A stretch of DNA of 64,000 nucleotides from QHXQ01 sp963788965 (GTDB taxonomy: Bacteria > Acidobacteriota > Blastocatellia > Pyrinomonadales > Pyrinomonadaceae), in NCBI GenBank assembly GCA_963788965.1, contig CAWBIK010000006.1:1488001-1552000 (forward strand), given 5' to 3'. The notes beneath the pieces are model-generated. The model searched no databases. It had not been told where the DNA came from and was given only the letters and a program-made list of their open reading frames with translations. The position numbers were made by a program, and so were the translations under genes. Positions 39,497 to 47,691 of this stretch are shown piece after piece (positions within the stretch are counted from its first letter, which is position 1; the number at the start of each line of letters is the position of its first letter).

Positions 39497-39548
39497 GCGT
39501 CTCTCGCGTTTGGTGGTTGCTGGCCACTGTCAACTTGAGGATCGAACC

Positions 39549-39626
39549 GTGAGTCTCGTCAAGATCATCATCATCACCATCGCCGTCGTCTTGAGCATTC
39601 TATTCTTCGGGCGGTTCTTGTTCTAA
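39549..39626 (+). CDS. 25-residue single-helix membrane peptide
   Basis: A very short gene starting with GTG. The product opens MSLVK and is then an unbroken hydrophobic helix (IIIITIAVVLSILFFGR) ending FLF. A TTGAGG ribosome site lies 8 bases before the GTG, and a near-consensus promoter lies 52 bases further up, so translation is likely. It ends 14 bases before the VWFA gene. It could be a small regulatory membrane peptide for the neighbour; no family known to me. Confidence 0.45.
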   Translation: MSLVKIIIITIAVVLSILFFGRFLF

Positions 39627-39640
39627 GTTCGCTCGCCGAC

Positions 39641-40666
39641 GTGACGTACACCCGCGCAGTGCTGCCCCGCCGGTTCACACCGCCGCGTGCCGTAGCCCGC
39701 CCCCTTCGCACATTCCTCGGCCTCTGCGCCGCACTTCTCTTTACGTGCGCCCACACGCGCGCGCAACAGTCGCCGTCGTTACCGGCCGACGACGAAGTGC
39801 TGACAGTCCGCACAGACTTCGTTGCCATCCCCGTCGTCGTCACAGCCGCGCGCGGGCAGCGTGTATCCGATCTCACGCAGACCGACTTCGCAATGCGGAT
39901 CGATGCGCGCACTGTGCCCGTCGCCTACTTCGCGGCCGGCACGACGCGCGTGGCCCTTCTGTTCGCGCTCGACGCGTCCGGCAGCATCGCAGCCAACATT
40001 GCCCGGCAACGCGAAACCGCGCTCGCGCTCTATGCTCGCTTCGGCGTCAATTCCAGCGTCGCCGTCCTGACCTTCACCGAGCGCCCGCGCCTTGTCCTAC
40101 CGTTCACGGCCGAACTTGCACAAGCCCGCGCGGCCTTTCAGATCGACGCGCAACCCAACCAGCACACAGCCATTTTCGACGCCGCACTCGCCGCCGTCCG
40201 CGCCTTCGATGTCGCGCAGACCCGCGCGACCGAGCGCCGCATCGTCGTGCTCATCAGCGACGGATTGGACACGGCCAGCACCATCAACCCTGCGACCGTC
40301 ATTGCCGAAGCACAGGCGCGCGGCGTCACGCTCTACGTGATCCATCTGCCGCTCTACACGCCGTCGGGCGACGAGTTGGTTGTGCGCCGGCCCGCGCGCG
40401 GCTTCCGCGAACTGGGCGCACGAACCGGCGGCAAATATTTTCTTGTCGGCGACGCGCGCACCGCGCTCGACCCGCGCGCCACCATCGACCTCGCGCCCAT
40501 CTTTCAAGCCATCGCCGCCGACTTGCAAAGCCAGTACGTGCTCGGCTTCTATCCACCGGCAGACACGCGCATTGGCTATCATCGCGTCGAGGTCAGTTTG
40601 AGTGCTGCAACCGGCCGCAAGCTGCGCATACGGCAACTACGCGATGGCTACAACTTGAAACCGTGA
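39641..40666 (+). CDS. Secreted VWFA-domain protein
   Basis: A 341-residue exported protein. The signal peptide ends near HTRAQQ (residue 42). The N-terminal module VRTDFVAIPVVVTAARGQRV, then FAMRIDARTVPVAYFAAG, is the Acidobacteria VWFA-related type. A complete metal-ion-dependent adhesion site is present: DASGS at residues 111-115, a Thr context near residue 170 (QHTAIFDAALAAV), and ISDGLDT near 210. The C-terminus is the standard QSQYVLGFYPPADTR-HRVEVSL ending. It shares a promoter with the 25-residue gene. Unlike the larger relative at 15814, the metal site is intact here. Function unknown; a ligand-binding surface protein is inferred. Confidence 0.88.
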   Translation: MTYTRAVLPRRFTPPRAVARPLRTFLGLCAALLFTCAHTRAQQSPSLPADDEVLTVRTDFVAIPVVVTAARGQRVSDLTQTDFAMRIDARTVPVAYFAAGTTRVALLFALDASGSIAANIARQRETALALYARFGVNSSVAVLTFTERPRLVLPFTAELAQARAAFQIDAQPNQHTAIFDAALAAVRAFDVAQTRATERRIVVLISDGLDTASTINPATVIAEAQARGVTLYVIHLPLYTPSGDELVVRRPARGFRELGARTGGKYFLVGDARTALDPRATIDLAPIFQAIAADLQSQYVLGFYPPADTRIGYHRVEVSLSAATGRKLRIRQLRDGYNLKP

Positions 40667-40686
40667 CGGTTATCGATCCTTAATCT

Positions 40687-42264
40687 ATGAGCGAACAGAA
40701 CGACAAGGGACTGCGCCGGATTCGGCGCGCGTTGTTGAGCGTGTCGGACAAGACGGGCTTGATTGAGTTCGCGCGCACGCTGCAAGACTTCGGCGTGGAA
40801 CTGTTAAGCACGGGCGGGACTGCGCGGGCACTACGCGAGGCCGAACTGTCTGTGCGCGACGTGGCCGACGTGACCGGCTTTCCTGAAATGCTCGACGGGC
40901 GCGTCAAGACCTTACATCCGCACATACACGGCGGACTGCTCGCCGTGCGCGCTAACGCCGAACACATGACCGCGCTCGGCGCACACGGCATCGAACCGAT
41001 TGATCTGGTCGTGATCAATCTCTATCCCTTCGAGCAGACCATCGCCCGCGCCGACGTATCGCTGGCAGCAGCTATCGAACAGATCGACATCGGTGGCCCC
41101 GCGATGATCCGTTCGGCTGCGAAGAACTATCAAGATGTGGCGGTCATTGTCGCGCCGGAAATTTATGGTCAAGTCATCGCCGAATTAAAGCAGCAGGACG
41201 GCGCACTGTCGCTCAACCGGCGTGAACTGCTCGCCCGCATAGCATTCGCGCGCACGGCAGCTTACGATGTCCAGATCGCCGCTTATCTTTCAAAGACCGC
41301 CGCGCATGAGTCAGCGCAATTACAGACACCGCCTGACACGATTCACGTTGCTCTGCGAAAAACGACCGACTTGCGCTATGGCGAAAACCCTCATCAGGTC
41401 GCGGCGTTATACGAGACGAATGAGCGCAGCGGCGTCGCTCAAGCCGAACAACTCGCCGGCAAAGAGATGTCTTACAACAACTACGTGGACGCCGATGCCG
41501 CGTGGCAACTCGTGTGCGATTTAGACGAGCCGGCCTGCGCGATCATCAAGCACACGAACCCGGCGGGCGTGGCCGCAGGCGCGAACACCGAAGAAGCTTA
41601 TCGCCGCGCGCTGGCAACCGATCCTCTGTCGGCGTTCGGCGGCATCGTCGCGTTCAATCGCAATGTTGACGAAGCGACGGCCCGCGCGGCGGTCGAGATA
41701 TTCACCGAAGTCTTGATCGCGCCTGAGTATGAACCGGCGGCGCTTGAAGTCTTGCGCGCGAAGAAGAATCTGCGCGTGCTGCACGCGGGCCCGGCGCAAG
41801 CTTCGACCGGGCTTGAGTACAAACAGATCACGGGCGGCATGCTCGTGCAGACGCGCGACACGCATCGTTTGACACGCGACATGCTCAAGGTTGTGACCAA
41901 GCGCGCCCCGACCGAAACAGAGATCGCGGCGCTGCTGTTCGCGTGGACTGTGTGCAAGCACACGAAGTCGAACGCCATCGTCTATGCGCGGCCGGGGCAG
42001 ACCGTAGGCGTCGGCGCGGGGCAGATGTCGCGTGTTGATTCCGTCCGCTTAGGCGCAACGCGCGCGCAGTTGCCTGTCGCCGGGTCGGTGCTGGCGTCCG
42101 ACGCCTTCTTTCCCTTCCGCGATGGGCTGGACGAAGCGGCCAAACATGGCATCACGGCCGTGATCCAACCCGGCGGCTCTGTGCGCGACGCCGAAGTTAT
42201 CGCGGCGGCCGACGAACACGGCCTCGCTATGGTCTTCACCGGCATACGCCACTTCAAGCACTAA
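40687..42264 (+). CDS. purH: Bifunctional AICAR formyltransferase/IMP cyclohydrolase
   Basis: The last two steps of purine synthesis, from AICAR to IMP. At 525 residues the length is exactly that of the family. The N-terminal cyclohydrolase (MGS-like) domain has ALLSVSDKTGLIEFARTL, STGGTARAL and GRVKTLHPHIHGGLLA. The C-terminal formyltransferase domain has LRYGENPHQVAALYE, CAIIKHTNPAGVA, KHTKSNAIV and MSRVDSVRLGA. It ends FTGIRHFKH. It begins 20 bases after the VWFA gene without a strong ribosome site. It uses 10-formyl-tetrahydrofolate, which ties it to the one-carbon units made by the glycine cleavage genes. Confidence 0.97.
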   Translation: MSEQNDKGLRRIRRALLSVSDKTGLIEFARTLQDFGVELLSTGGTARALREAELSVRDVADVTGFPEMLDGRVKTLHPHIHGGLLAVRANAEHMTALGAHGIEPIDLVVINLYPFEQTIARADVSLAAAIEQIDIGGPAMIRSAAKNYQDVAVIVAPEIYGQVIAELKQQDGALSLNRRELLARIAFARTAAYDVQIAAYLSKTAAHESAQLQTPPDTIHVALRKTTDLRYGENPHQVAALYETNERSGVAQAEQLAGKEMSYNNYVDADAAWQLVCDLDEPACAIIKHTNPAGVAAGANTEEAYRRALATDPLSAFGGIVAFNRNVDEATARAAVEIFTEVLIAPEYEPAALEVLRAKKNLRVLHAGPAQASTGLEYKQITGGMLVQTRDTHRLTRDMLKVVTKRAPTETEIAALLFAWTVCKHTKSNAIVYARPGQTVGVGAGQMSRVDSVRLGATRAQLPVAGSVLASDAFFPFRDGLDEAAKHGITAVIQPGGSVRDAEVIAAADEHGLAMVFTGIRHFKH

Positions 42265-42302
42265 TATGACGGCCACCACCAACGATACAAGGAGAATGAA
42301 TC

Positions 42303-42697
42303 ATGCAACGCAATAAGCTCACGCGCACGTGTCTGATCGTCTGCGCGCTGTTAGTCTGTGCGGGCGCGGTCGTCGCGCAACGCGGCAAGACGCAAAGGGT
42401 GCGCTTCGCCAAAGGGCGCACGACGACTGTGTTGAAGGGCGCGGTCGTGCGCGGCACGCAGGATCGTTACATCCTCGGCGCGAGTTCGGGCCAGACCATG
42501 CTCGTTCACATCACCGCGCGCGAGAAGAACGTTGCGTTCACCATCCTCGGCCCGATGCGACCGCGCTCGCGGGCACAGAGGAAGGCGCGGACGCGACCGA
42601 TTGGACGGGCACGTTGCCGCTGTCGGGCGATTACGCCATCTGGGTCAGCCCCACGCGCGGTAACGCGACCTACACGCTTGAAGTGACGATCCGCTAA
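42303..42697 (+). CDS. Secreted protein resembling g-type lysozyme inhibitors (PliG-like), one frameshift
   Basis: A small exported protein of about 130 residues. The signal peptide ends at GAVVAQ. The body reads VRFAKGRTTTVLKGAVVRG, YILGASSGQTMLVHI and VAFTILGP, breaks near 42555, and resumes in another frame as WTGTLPLSGDYAIWVSPTRG and YTLEVTIR. The order FAKG, then GQTL, then LP-SGDYTI is that of periplasmic inhibitors of g-type lysozyme, or more generally of pre-peptidase-like beta sandwiches. I give the inhibitor idea moderate weight only. AAGGAGAATG is the ribosome site, just before the ATG. A palindrome follows. Confidence 0.6.
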
Positions 42698-42712
42698 CGG
42701 CGTTGCCGGATG

Positions 42713-42780
42713 AACCACAAACACACGAAGACAGAAAGACTATTTTAAGCTGCGCCTTTTGTCTTAGTGTCTTTGTGGTT
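42713..42780. repeat. AACCACAAAGACAC-type palindrome
   Basis: The arms AACCACAAACACACGAAGAC (from 42713) and GTCTTAGTGTCTTTGTGGTT (to 42780) pair with three mismatches, around a 26-base loop. It belongs to the same word family (AACCACGAA) as the 30-base-pair hairpin at 43931. It may terminate the PliG-like gene. Confidence 0.65.
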
Positions 42781-42917
42781 AATGCGTTGCCTCTGGCGGC
42801 GCTTGCTCTCGCGGCACTTCATCGTTAATACTTTGCTCGTGCGTAAGCTGCTTAAGTTCACGTCTCTCCGTCGCAAGCCTTGCGCGTCCGGTATGCTTTA
42901 AATGAAGGGAACGATTC

Positions 42918-43094
42918 ATGGCTGAAGACATCACCACCCCTGAACAGAACGACCACACACGGATTCGCTGCCGCTACTGCGGACAGTTGAACCAACCGCG
43001 CGCCGAGGCGAACGGCGCGGCGAAGTGTGGGCGTTGCCGCCTGCTGCTCTCGAACGAGCCGCACAAGAAGTTCGCCGAACTTTCCAAGCACTGA
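42918..43094 (+). CDS. Zinc-ribbon N-terminal part of an M48 protease, ended by an in-frame TGA
   Basis: A 58-codon frame. MAEDITTPEQNDHTRIRCRY holds the first Cys pair (CRYC), and AKCGRC holds the second, giving a C-x2-C/C-x2-C zinc ribbon. It ends FAELSKH at a TGA (43092-43094). The same frame continues immediately with YIHPADSRALSALRAIPGID, the usual entry of M48 proteases that carry N-terminal ribbons, so the TGA looks like a substitution or a base-call error. An AAGGGA ribosome site lies about 10 bases before the ATG. Confidence 0.6.
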   Translation: MAEDITTPEQNDHTRIRCRYCGQLNQPRAEANGAAKCGRCRLLLSNEPHKKFAELSKH

Positions 43095-43905
43095 TACATT
43101 CACCCGGCGGACAGCCGCGCGCTCTCGGCTCTGCGCGCGATTCCGGGCATCGACACGGCGGTTAAGAAGTTGTTGTCGGTGACGGGCGAGTCGGCCATCC
43201 GCGTCATCTTCATGGCCAGCGCCGTGCGCGTCACGCCGCAACAGTGCCCGGACCTCTATGCCAAACTGCAAATCGCCTGCACGACGCTTGGCGTGGATAT
43301 GCCGGAGTTGTACGTGCAACAGTCGCCCGTGGTCAACGCGTTCACGGGCGGCGTCGAGCGCCCGGTCATAGTTTTATATTCGGGTCTGCTCGAACGCTTG
43401 ACCGACGAAGAGATACTCGCCGTCGTCGCGCACGAGGTCGGGCACATACACGCCGAGCACGTCCTGTATTTGACGGTTGCACATTTATTGGAAGCACTCG
43501 CCAACGTGGCCATCGCCGCCGCGCCGATTGCCAACATCGTCGCGCAGATTCTATCGGGCACGATGCGCGCGGCGCTGCTGGCTTGGGCCCGTCGCGCCGA
43601 ACTGTCGTGCGACCGCGCGGCGCTTGATCGTCACGCAGGACGAGAACGTGATCGGGCGCACGATGATGAAACTGTGCGGCGGCACGTTCGCGTCGAAGGT
43701 CGATTACGATCAGTTCCTCTTGCAAGCGCGCGACTTCCAGAAGAACTACGACGAGAAGGCGCTCGACCGCTTCTGGGCCGACATCATCACGTCGGGGCTG
43801 TCGCATCCCTTCCCCGTCTGGCGCGTCTCCGAGATTTTGAAATGGGCGGAGAGCGGCGAGTACAGTCGTTTGATCGACGGCACGGTTGAGAGCGCAGCGG
43901 CGTGA
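43095..43905 (+). CDS. M48-family zinc metalloprotease, N-terminal stop and one frameshift
   Basis: A neutral zinc protease of the HtpX/Ste24 clan. The active site is HEVGH in VVAHEVGHIHAEHV. After it come two hydrophobic segments and the zinc-ligand Glu region (RRAELSCDRAAL). The frame breaks near 43622, where the family-like continuation moves to another frame (IVTQDENVIGRTMMKLCGGT, ending GTVESAAA at 43905). Together with the zinc-ribbon frame upstream it gives a protein of about 330 residues. The N-terminal stop and frameshift make the gene non-functional as written, but the intact catalytic part suggests errors. It probably degrades membrane or periplasmic proteins. Confidence 0.75.
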
Positions 43906-43930
43906 ACCCGATCAGCAGTTAGCAGTTAAT

Positions 43931-44001
43931 AACCACGAACGCAACACGAAGCAGCACGAACTTGAACATGCTTCGTGCTGCTTCGTGTTGCGTTCGTGGT
44001 T
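43931..44001. repeat. 30-bp perfect hairpin of ACGAA-rich words, terminator-like
   Basis: 43931-43960 pairs perfectly with 43972-44001, 30 base pairs, around an 11-base loop. It is followed by TTAATTT. The arm is built of ACGAACGCA/ACACGAAGC units. It lies between the M48 gene and fabI on the same strand, so it may separate their transcripts. It is the longest perfect stem in the window. Confidence 0.8.
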
Positions 44002-44046
44002 TTAATTTATCTGTGCCAACGGACTTACTTCTCAGGAGACAACAAC

Positions 44047-44812
44047 ATGCTTGAGAACAAGATCGGCATTATCTTCGGCGTGGCGAACAAGCGTTCGATT
44101 GCGTGGGCGTCGGCGCAGGCTTTGGCGGGCGCGGGCGCGCAGTTGGCGTTCACATATCAGAACGAACGGCTGCGCGAGAACGTCGAAGGTTTGACGCGCG
44201 AGATGTCGGGCGACCCGCTGCTCGTGCAGTGCGACGTGACAGAAGCCCGACGAGGTAACGGAGACGTTCCGGCGCATACAGGAGCGTTCGGCCGGCTCGA
44301 CTTTCTCGTCCACAGCCTCGCGTTCGCCCCGCGCGAGGCGCTCGAAGGCGAGTTTGCAGCCACTTCGCGCGAAGCGTTTTTGACCGCGCTCGACATCAGC
44401 GCCTACTCGCTCGCGGAGTTCGCGCGCGCCGCCGTCCCTTGATGACCGAGGGCGGCAGCATCGTCTCGATGACCTATTACGGCGCGGAGAAGGTCGTGCC
44501 GAACTACAACGTGATGGGCGTGGCGAAAGCTGCGCTCGAAGCGATCACGCGCTATCTCGCGTGCGACTTGGGCAAGCGACAACATCCGCGTCAACGCCAT
44601 CAGCGCCGGCCCCATCAACACGCTGGCCGCGCGCGGCGTTGGCAACCTATCATCTATGCTGCAAGCATCACGCCGACCGCGCCCCTTTGCGCCGCAACGT
44701 CGAAGCGCGCGAAGTCGGCAACGTCGCACTCTTCCTCTGTAGCCCGCTCTCGTCGGCCATCACCGGCGAAGTCGTCCACGTAGATTGCGGCTACAACATC
44801 ATGGCGTTCTGA
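44047..44812 (+). CDS. fabI: Enoyl-[acyl-carrier-protein] reductase (NADH), frameshifted
   Basis: The last reduction step of fatty-acid elongation. It opens MLENKIGIIFGVANKRSIAW, the SDR nucleotide site typical of FabI. LDFLVHSLAFAPREALEG and the catalytic pair in MTYYGAEKVVPNYNVMGVAK (Tyr and Lys of Y-x6-K) are complete. The C-terminus has GNVALFLCSPLSSAITGEVV and DCGYNIMAF. The frame changes near 44250, 44440 and 44570 and again near 44690, each time continuing FabI-like sequence. The reconstructed length of about 258 residues fits. An AGGAGA ribosome site precedes the ATG. Since FabI is usually essential, sequence error is the likelier cause. Confidence 0.88.
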
Positions 44813-44815
44813 ATA

Positions 44816-44888
44816 AGTAGGCAGACGGCAGTAAGCAGTTAAAGCAGGGCTGGAACAACTGCCTGCTGCCGTCTGCTTACTGCCTACT
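44816..44888. repeat. AGTARGC heptamer palindrome after fabI
   Basis: The right arm (44857-44888) reads, in reverse, AGTAGGC AGTAAGC AGACGGC AGCAGGC AGTT, which is four heptamers in register. The left arm (44816-44840) is the same with one heptamer fewer. It is followed by ATTTTTC, so it may terminate fabI. Copies of the same word occur at 21561 and 55497. Confidence 0.75.
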
Positions 44889-44897
44889 ATTTTTCTT

Positions 44898-45671
44898 ATG
44901 GCTAAGAACAAGAGCAAGGACAAAGAGCGCAAGGGGCAGCGGGTGACGCAGGACGAGCAGTTGCTCGAATCGCCGCGCCGGACGAGTTCACGCACACGGA
45001 TACGTGGCGCGTGTTCCGCATCATGGGCGAGTTCGTCGAAGGCTTCGACGAGCTGGCGACGGTCACGCGCGGCGTCTCGATCTTCGGCTCGGCGCGCATG
45101 CGCCGCCGACAGCCCTTATTACGCGGCGGCGCAGGAGACGGCGGCGCTACTCGTACGCGCGGGCTTCGCCGTCATCACGGGCGGCGGCCCCGGCATGATG
45201 GAAGCGGCCAACCGCGGCGCGTTCGAGGCGGGCGGCGTCTCCATCGGCTGCAACATCGAGCTGCCCTTCGAGCAGAAGCCCAACCCGTATCAGACGCGCT
45301 CTTTGAAGTTCAACTATTTCTTCGTGCGCAAGACGATGTTCGTCAAGTACAGCACGGCCTTCGTCATCTTCCCCGGCGGCTTCGGCACGCTCGACGAACT
45401 GTTCGAGGCGCTCACGCTCATCCAGACGCGCAAGATCAAAAACTTCCCCGTCGTCCTCTTCGGCACGGAGTACTGGGCCGGACTGATTCGAACTGGATCG
45501 AAACAGGTCTTGCTCGCGCAACAGATGGTCGCCGAGACAGATCTGCTCTTGCTGCGCTGCACGGACTCGCCCGCCGAAGTGGTCGAGATCGTCGTCCGCA
45601 GCCAGGACGCGCTGCAGTCGTATGCGCGAACGTGTCGAACGATCTTAGGGGTTGAAGGAATGGCTTGTTAG
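44898..45671 (+). CDS. LOG-family (TIGR00730) nucleotide 5'-monophosphate phosphoribohydrolase, frameshifted
   Basis: A Rossmann-fold LOG protein. The active-site motifs are GGGPGMMEAANRGA and FPGGFGTLDEL, separated by LKFNYFFVRKTMFVKYSTAFVI. Members cleave the base from nucleoside monophosphates; plant-type ones activate cytokinins. The N-terminal part is split between frames: the opening KNKSKDKERKGQ is basic, and the family-like DTWRVFRIMGEFVEGFDEL and VSIFGSARM are in other frames between 44980 and 45100. A further indel probably lies near 45490 (after YWAGLI). The tail beyond VEIVVRSQ may be misread. Reconstructed length is about 250 residues. Confidence 0.8.
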   Translation: MAKNKSKDKERKGQRVTQDEQLLESPRRTSSRTRIRGACSASWASSSKASTSWRRSRAASRSSARRACAADSPYYAAAQETAALLVRAGFAVITGGGPGMMEAANRGAFEAGGVSIGCNIELPFEQKPNPYQTRSLKFNYFFVRKTMFVKYSTAFVIFPGGFGTLDELFEALTLIQTRKIKNFPVVLFGTEYWAGLIRTGSKQVLLAQQMVAETDLLLLRCTDSPAEVVEIVVRSQDALQSYARTCRTILGVEGMAC

Positions 45672-45677
45672 CGGTTG

Positions 45678-46051
45678 TCAGTCAGCGTGGTTGAATCGCG
45701 GGGAGCGCGCCGCGTCGGGCGTTGACGGCGGCGGTGAGCCATTCAAGGTAGGGCGCGGAGACGGCGGTGACTGGCAACGCGACGATCTCCGGCGTGTCGT
45801 AGCTGTGCAGGGCGCGCACCTCGCGTTCCAGCTCGACAAAGCAGGCAGCCGTGGTCTTCGCCAAGAGCAGCACTTCCGGCGCGCGTTCAACTTGCCCCTG
45901 CCAGTGATAGATCGACTCCATCTCCGGCAACATCTGCACGCACGCGGCGAGTCGCGCCCCGACCAGCATCTCGGCCAGACGCGACGCTTCTTCACGGCTC
46001 CCCGCCGTCATCAGCACCACGATAGCGGCCGCCGCTTCTGCCTCATGTCAT
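45678..46051 (-). CDS. cutA: Divalent-cation tolerance protein CutA, indel at the start
   Basis: CutA1 is a small trimeric protein of about 110 residues. The family blocks are ASRLAEMLVGARLAACVQML, IYHWQGQVE, LLLAKTT and IVALPVTAVSAPYLEWL. The visible frame starts at an internal ATG (46020). Upstream an ideal GGAGGT lies 6 bases before an ATG at 46051. Removing one T from ATGACATGAGG gives MTEAEAAAAIVVLMTAG, which is a perfect CutA opening. So the true start is 46051 with a one-base insertion near 46044. Its role in metal tolerance is debated for the family. Confidence 0.85.
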
Positions 46052-46071
46052 CGCCGCACCTCCTTAAAGAA

Positions 46072-46137
46072 ATGATGAACGATGACTGATGAATAAAGAC
46101 ATAGCTTGTCTTTCATTCATCAGCCATCGCTCATCAG
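46072..46137. repeat. ATGAAC/ATGACTG palindrome upstream of cutA
   Basis: The left arm from 46072 (ATGATGAACGATGACTGATG, then AATAAAGACA) pairs with the right arm (46107-46137) with few mismatches around a 5-base loop. The words match the element at 18073. It fills the gap between the DUF2007-like gene and cutA, both on the minus strand. Confidence 0.65.
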
Positions 46138-46162
46138 TGCCTGTGTCTCTTGGTAGTGAAGA

Positions 46163-46561
46163 TCAATCTTCTGCTTCGTTTGCCTCGTCATCTTCTTCGC
46201 TGGTCGTGCCGGTGAGCGGCGTGGTGTCGTTGCCGAAGAAGGAGTTGTAAATTTCCTGCGCGCGGTCGAGGTCGCGCTCGTCCACCAGCACGAGTGCGCC
46301 GGGCGCGGTTGTCGAGAGCAGCGGCGAGAACGCGTCCATGCCGCCCGATTGCACGGCGACGTTGACGCCGTTCTGTGTGCAGGATGTCGCGCACCATCTC
46401 GGCCTCGGCCGGCGAGCCGAGGTTGTGCAGCGGCACGAAGCGCGCTTCGCTGTGATCGTGCAGCGTGTTCTCCGGCGTCAGACGCTCGACCAAAGCCGCG
46501 CCATCGTCCGCGCATCCGTGATGCCCGGCTCATACTCTGACTCGCAGACAGGACAGAACAT
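46163..46561 (-). CDS. Zinc-finger plus DUF2007-like putative signal-transducing protein, frameshifted
   Basis: The start MFCPVCESEYEPGITDARTM holds a CPVC knuckle. After a shift near 46500 the protein continues LTPENTLHDHSEARFVPLHNLGSPAEAEMVRDIL, and after a second shift near 46378 as NVAVQSGGMDAFSPLL, ALVLVDERDLDRAQEIYNSF and an acidic tail. The pattern PAEAE-R-L, then V, then LV-DL-AREI is that of the DUF2007 (putative signal transducing protein) domain, which binds an unknown ligand or PII-like partner. Length is about 132 residues when repaired. A palindrome containing GTTTCAAG words lies directly upstream of the start. Confidence 0.65.
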
Positions 46562-46668
46562 AGGTTTCTAAGTTCCAAGTTTCAGATTATCTATTCCGCG
46601 CTAGTCTAAAACCTCAAGTGCGAAACTTCAAACCCCGGCCCGAAGCGTCAAGCTGAAACTTGCAACCT
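46562..46668. repeat. Degenerate AAGTTTCA palindrome between two minus-strand genes
   Basis: AGGTTTCTAAGTTCCAAG (from 46562) and CTGAAACTTGCAACCT (to 46668) pair imperfectly, with GAAACTTC copies in between. It covers the gap between the PfkB kinase stop and the DUF2007-like start. Confidence 0.4.
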
Positions 46669-47611
46669 ATTGCCCGACGCGGACGGCGCGCTCGAACGGA
46701 ATCTCCTCGAAGTGCGTCATGCGCTTGAACTCGCGAAAGCGTCCGTTGATCTCTTCGTGCGTGAGCCGCTGGACGCGCTCCGTGCCGAACTCCTCGACGT
46801 TGAATGAGGCCATCACGGAGCCGAAGATCATCGCGCGCCGCATGGTCGCTTCGTCAATCTGTTCGTGGCTGGCGAGGTAGCCCATGAAGCCGCCCGCGAA
46901 GGTGTCGCCCGCGCCCGTCGGGTCGAAGACGGATTCGAGCGGGTACGCGGGCATAGCAAAGTAAGAATCGGCGCGTGAACAGCGCCGCGCCATACTCGCC
47001 GCGCTTGATGACGAGCGCGCGCGGCCCGGCGGCGAGAATCTTGCGCGCCGCTTTGATGCAGGTTCGGCTCGCCCGCTAATTGGCGCGCCTCCGCATCGTT
47101 GATGATGACCACATCGACGCCGCGCATCGCTTCCCAAACCGCGTCGGGCACGGTGTTGATCCAGTAGTTCATCGTGTCGAGCGCGACCAACTCTGCGCCT
47201 GCCACCTGCTCGCGCACCTCGCGCTGCAAGTCCGGCTGGATGTTGCCGAGAAAGACGAGCCGCGTTTGCTTTGATGCGGGCGAGAGTTTCGGCTTGAAGT
47301 CGGCGAAGACGTTGAGTTGCGTGTCGAGCGTGTGCGCCGTGTTCAGGTCGAAGTCGTAGCGCCCGCGCCAGAAGAAAGTCTGCCCCGTGGGGACGCGTTC
47401 CAGATCGGTCGTGTCCACATTATGACGCTCGAAGACTGCTAACTCTTCGTCGCCGAAATCGCCGCCGACCACGCCGACCACGCGCACGTCCGTAAAAAAA
47501 CTCGCCGCAGACCGAGAAGTGTGTCGCCGAACCGCCCAACATCTTTTCGCGTTTGCCAAACGGCGTCTCCACCGCGTCGAACGCCACCGAGCCAACAACC
47601 AACAATGACAC
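46667..47611 (-). CDS. PfkB-family carbohydrate/nucleoside kinase, frameshifted
   Basis: A sugar or nucleoside kinase of about 315 residues. The start is GTG 47611, with GGAGAA about 10 bases upstream; it opens MSLLVVGSVAFDAVETPFGK. After a shift near 47510 the fold continues (VRVVGVVGGDFGDEELAVFE, LVALDTMNYWINTVPDAVWE, VDVVIINDAEARQLAGEPN). After further shifts near 47050 and 46970 it ends with the PfkB signature DPTGAGDTFAGGFMGYL and its Asp base. The missing lid and the exact substrate cannot be told. The same broken-frame pattern as the neighbours suggests sequence error. Confidence 0.82.
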
Positions 47612-47663
47612 TGTGTAGGGTTCTCCTATGCGTGAGATAAAATTAACCGGGCGAAAATTTATA

Positions 47664-47690
47664 GGGACAGGACTTGTCCCTGCCCCGACA
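47664..47690. repeat. GGGACAGG hairpin repeat, intergenic
   Basis: GGGACA (47664-47669) pairs with TGTCCC (47675-47680) around GGACT, in the context TTTATA-GGG-CTGCCCC. It matches the layout of the hairpin at 15667, so the two are probably copies of a dispersed repeat. Confidence 0.35.
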
Positions 47691-47691
47691 A

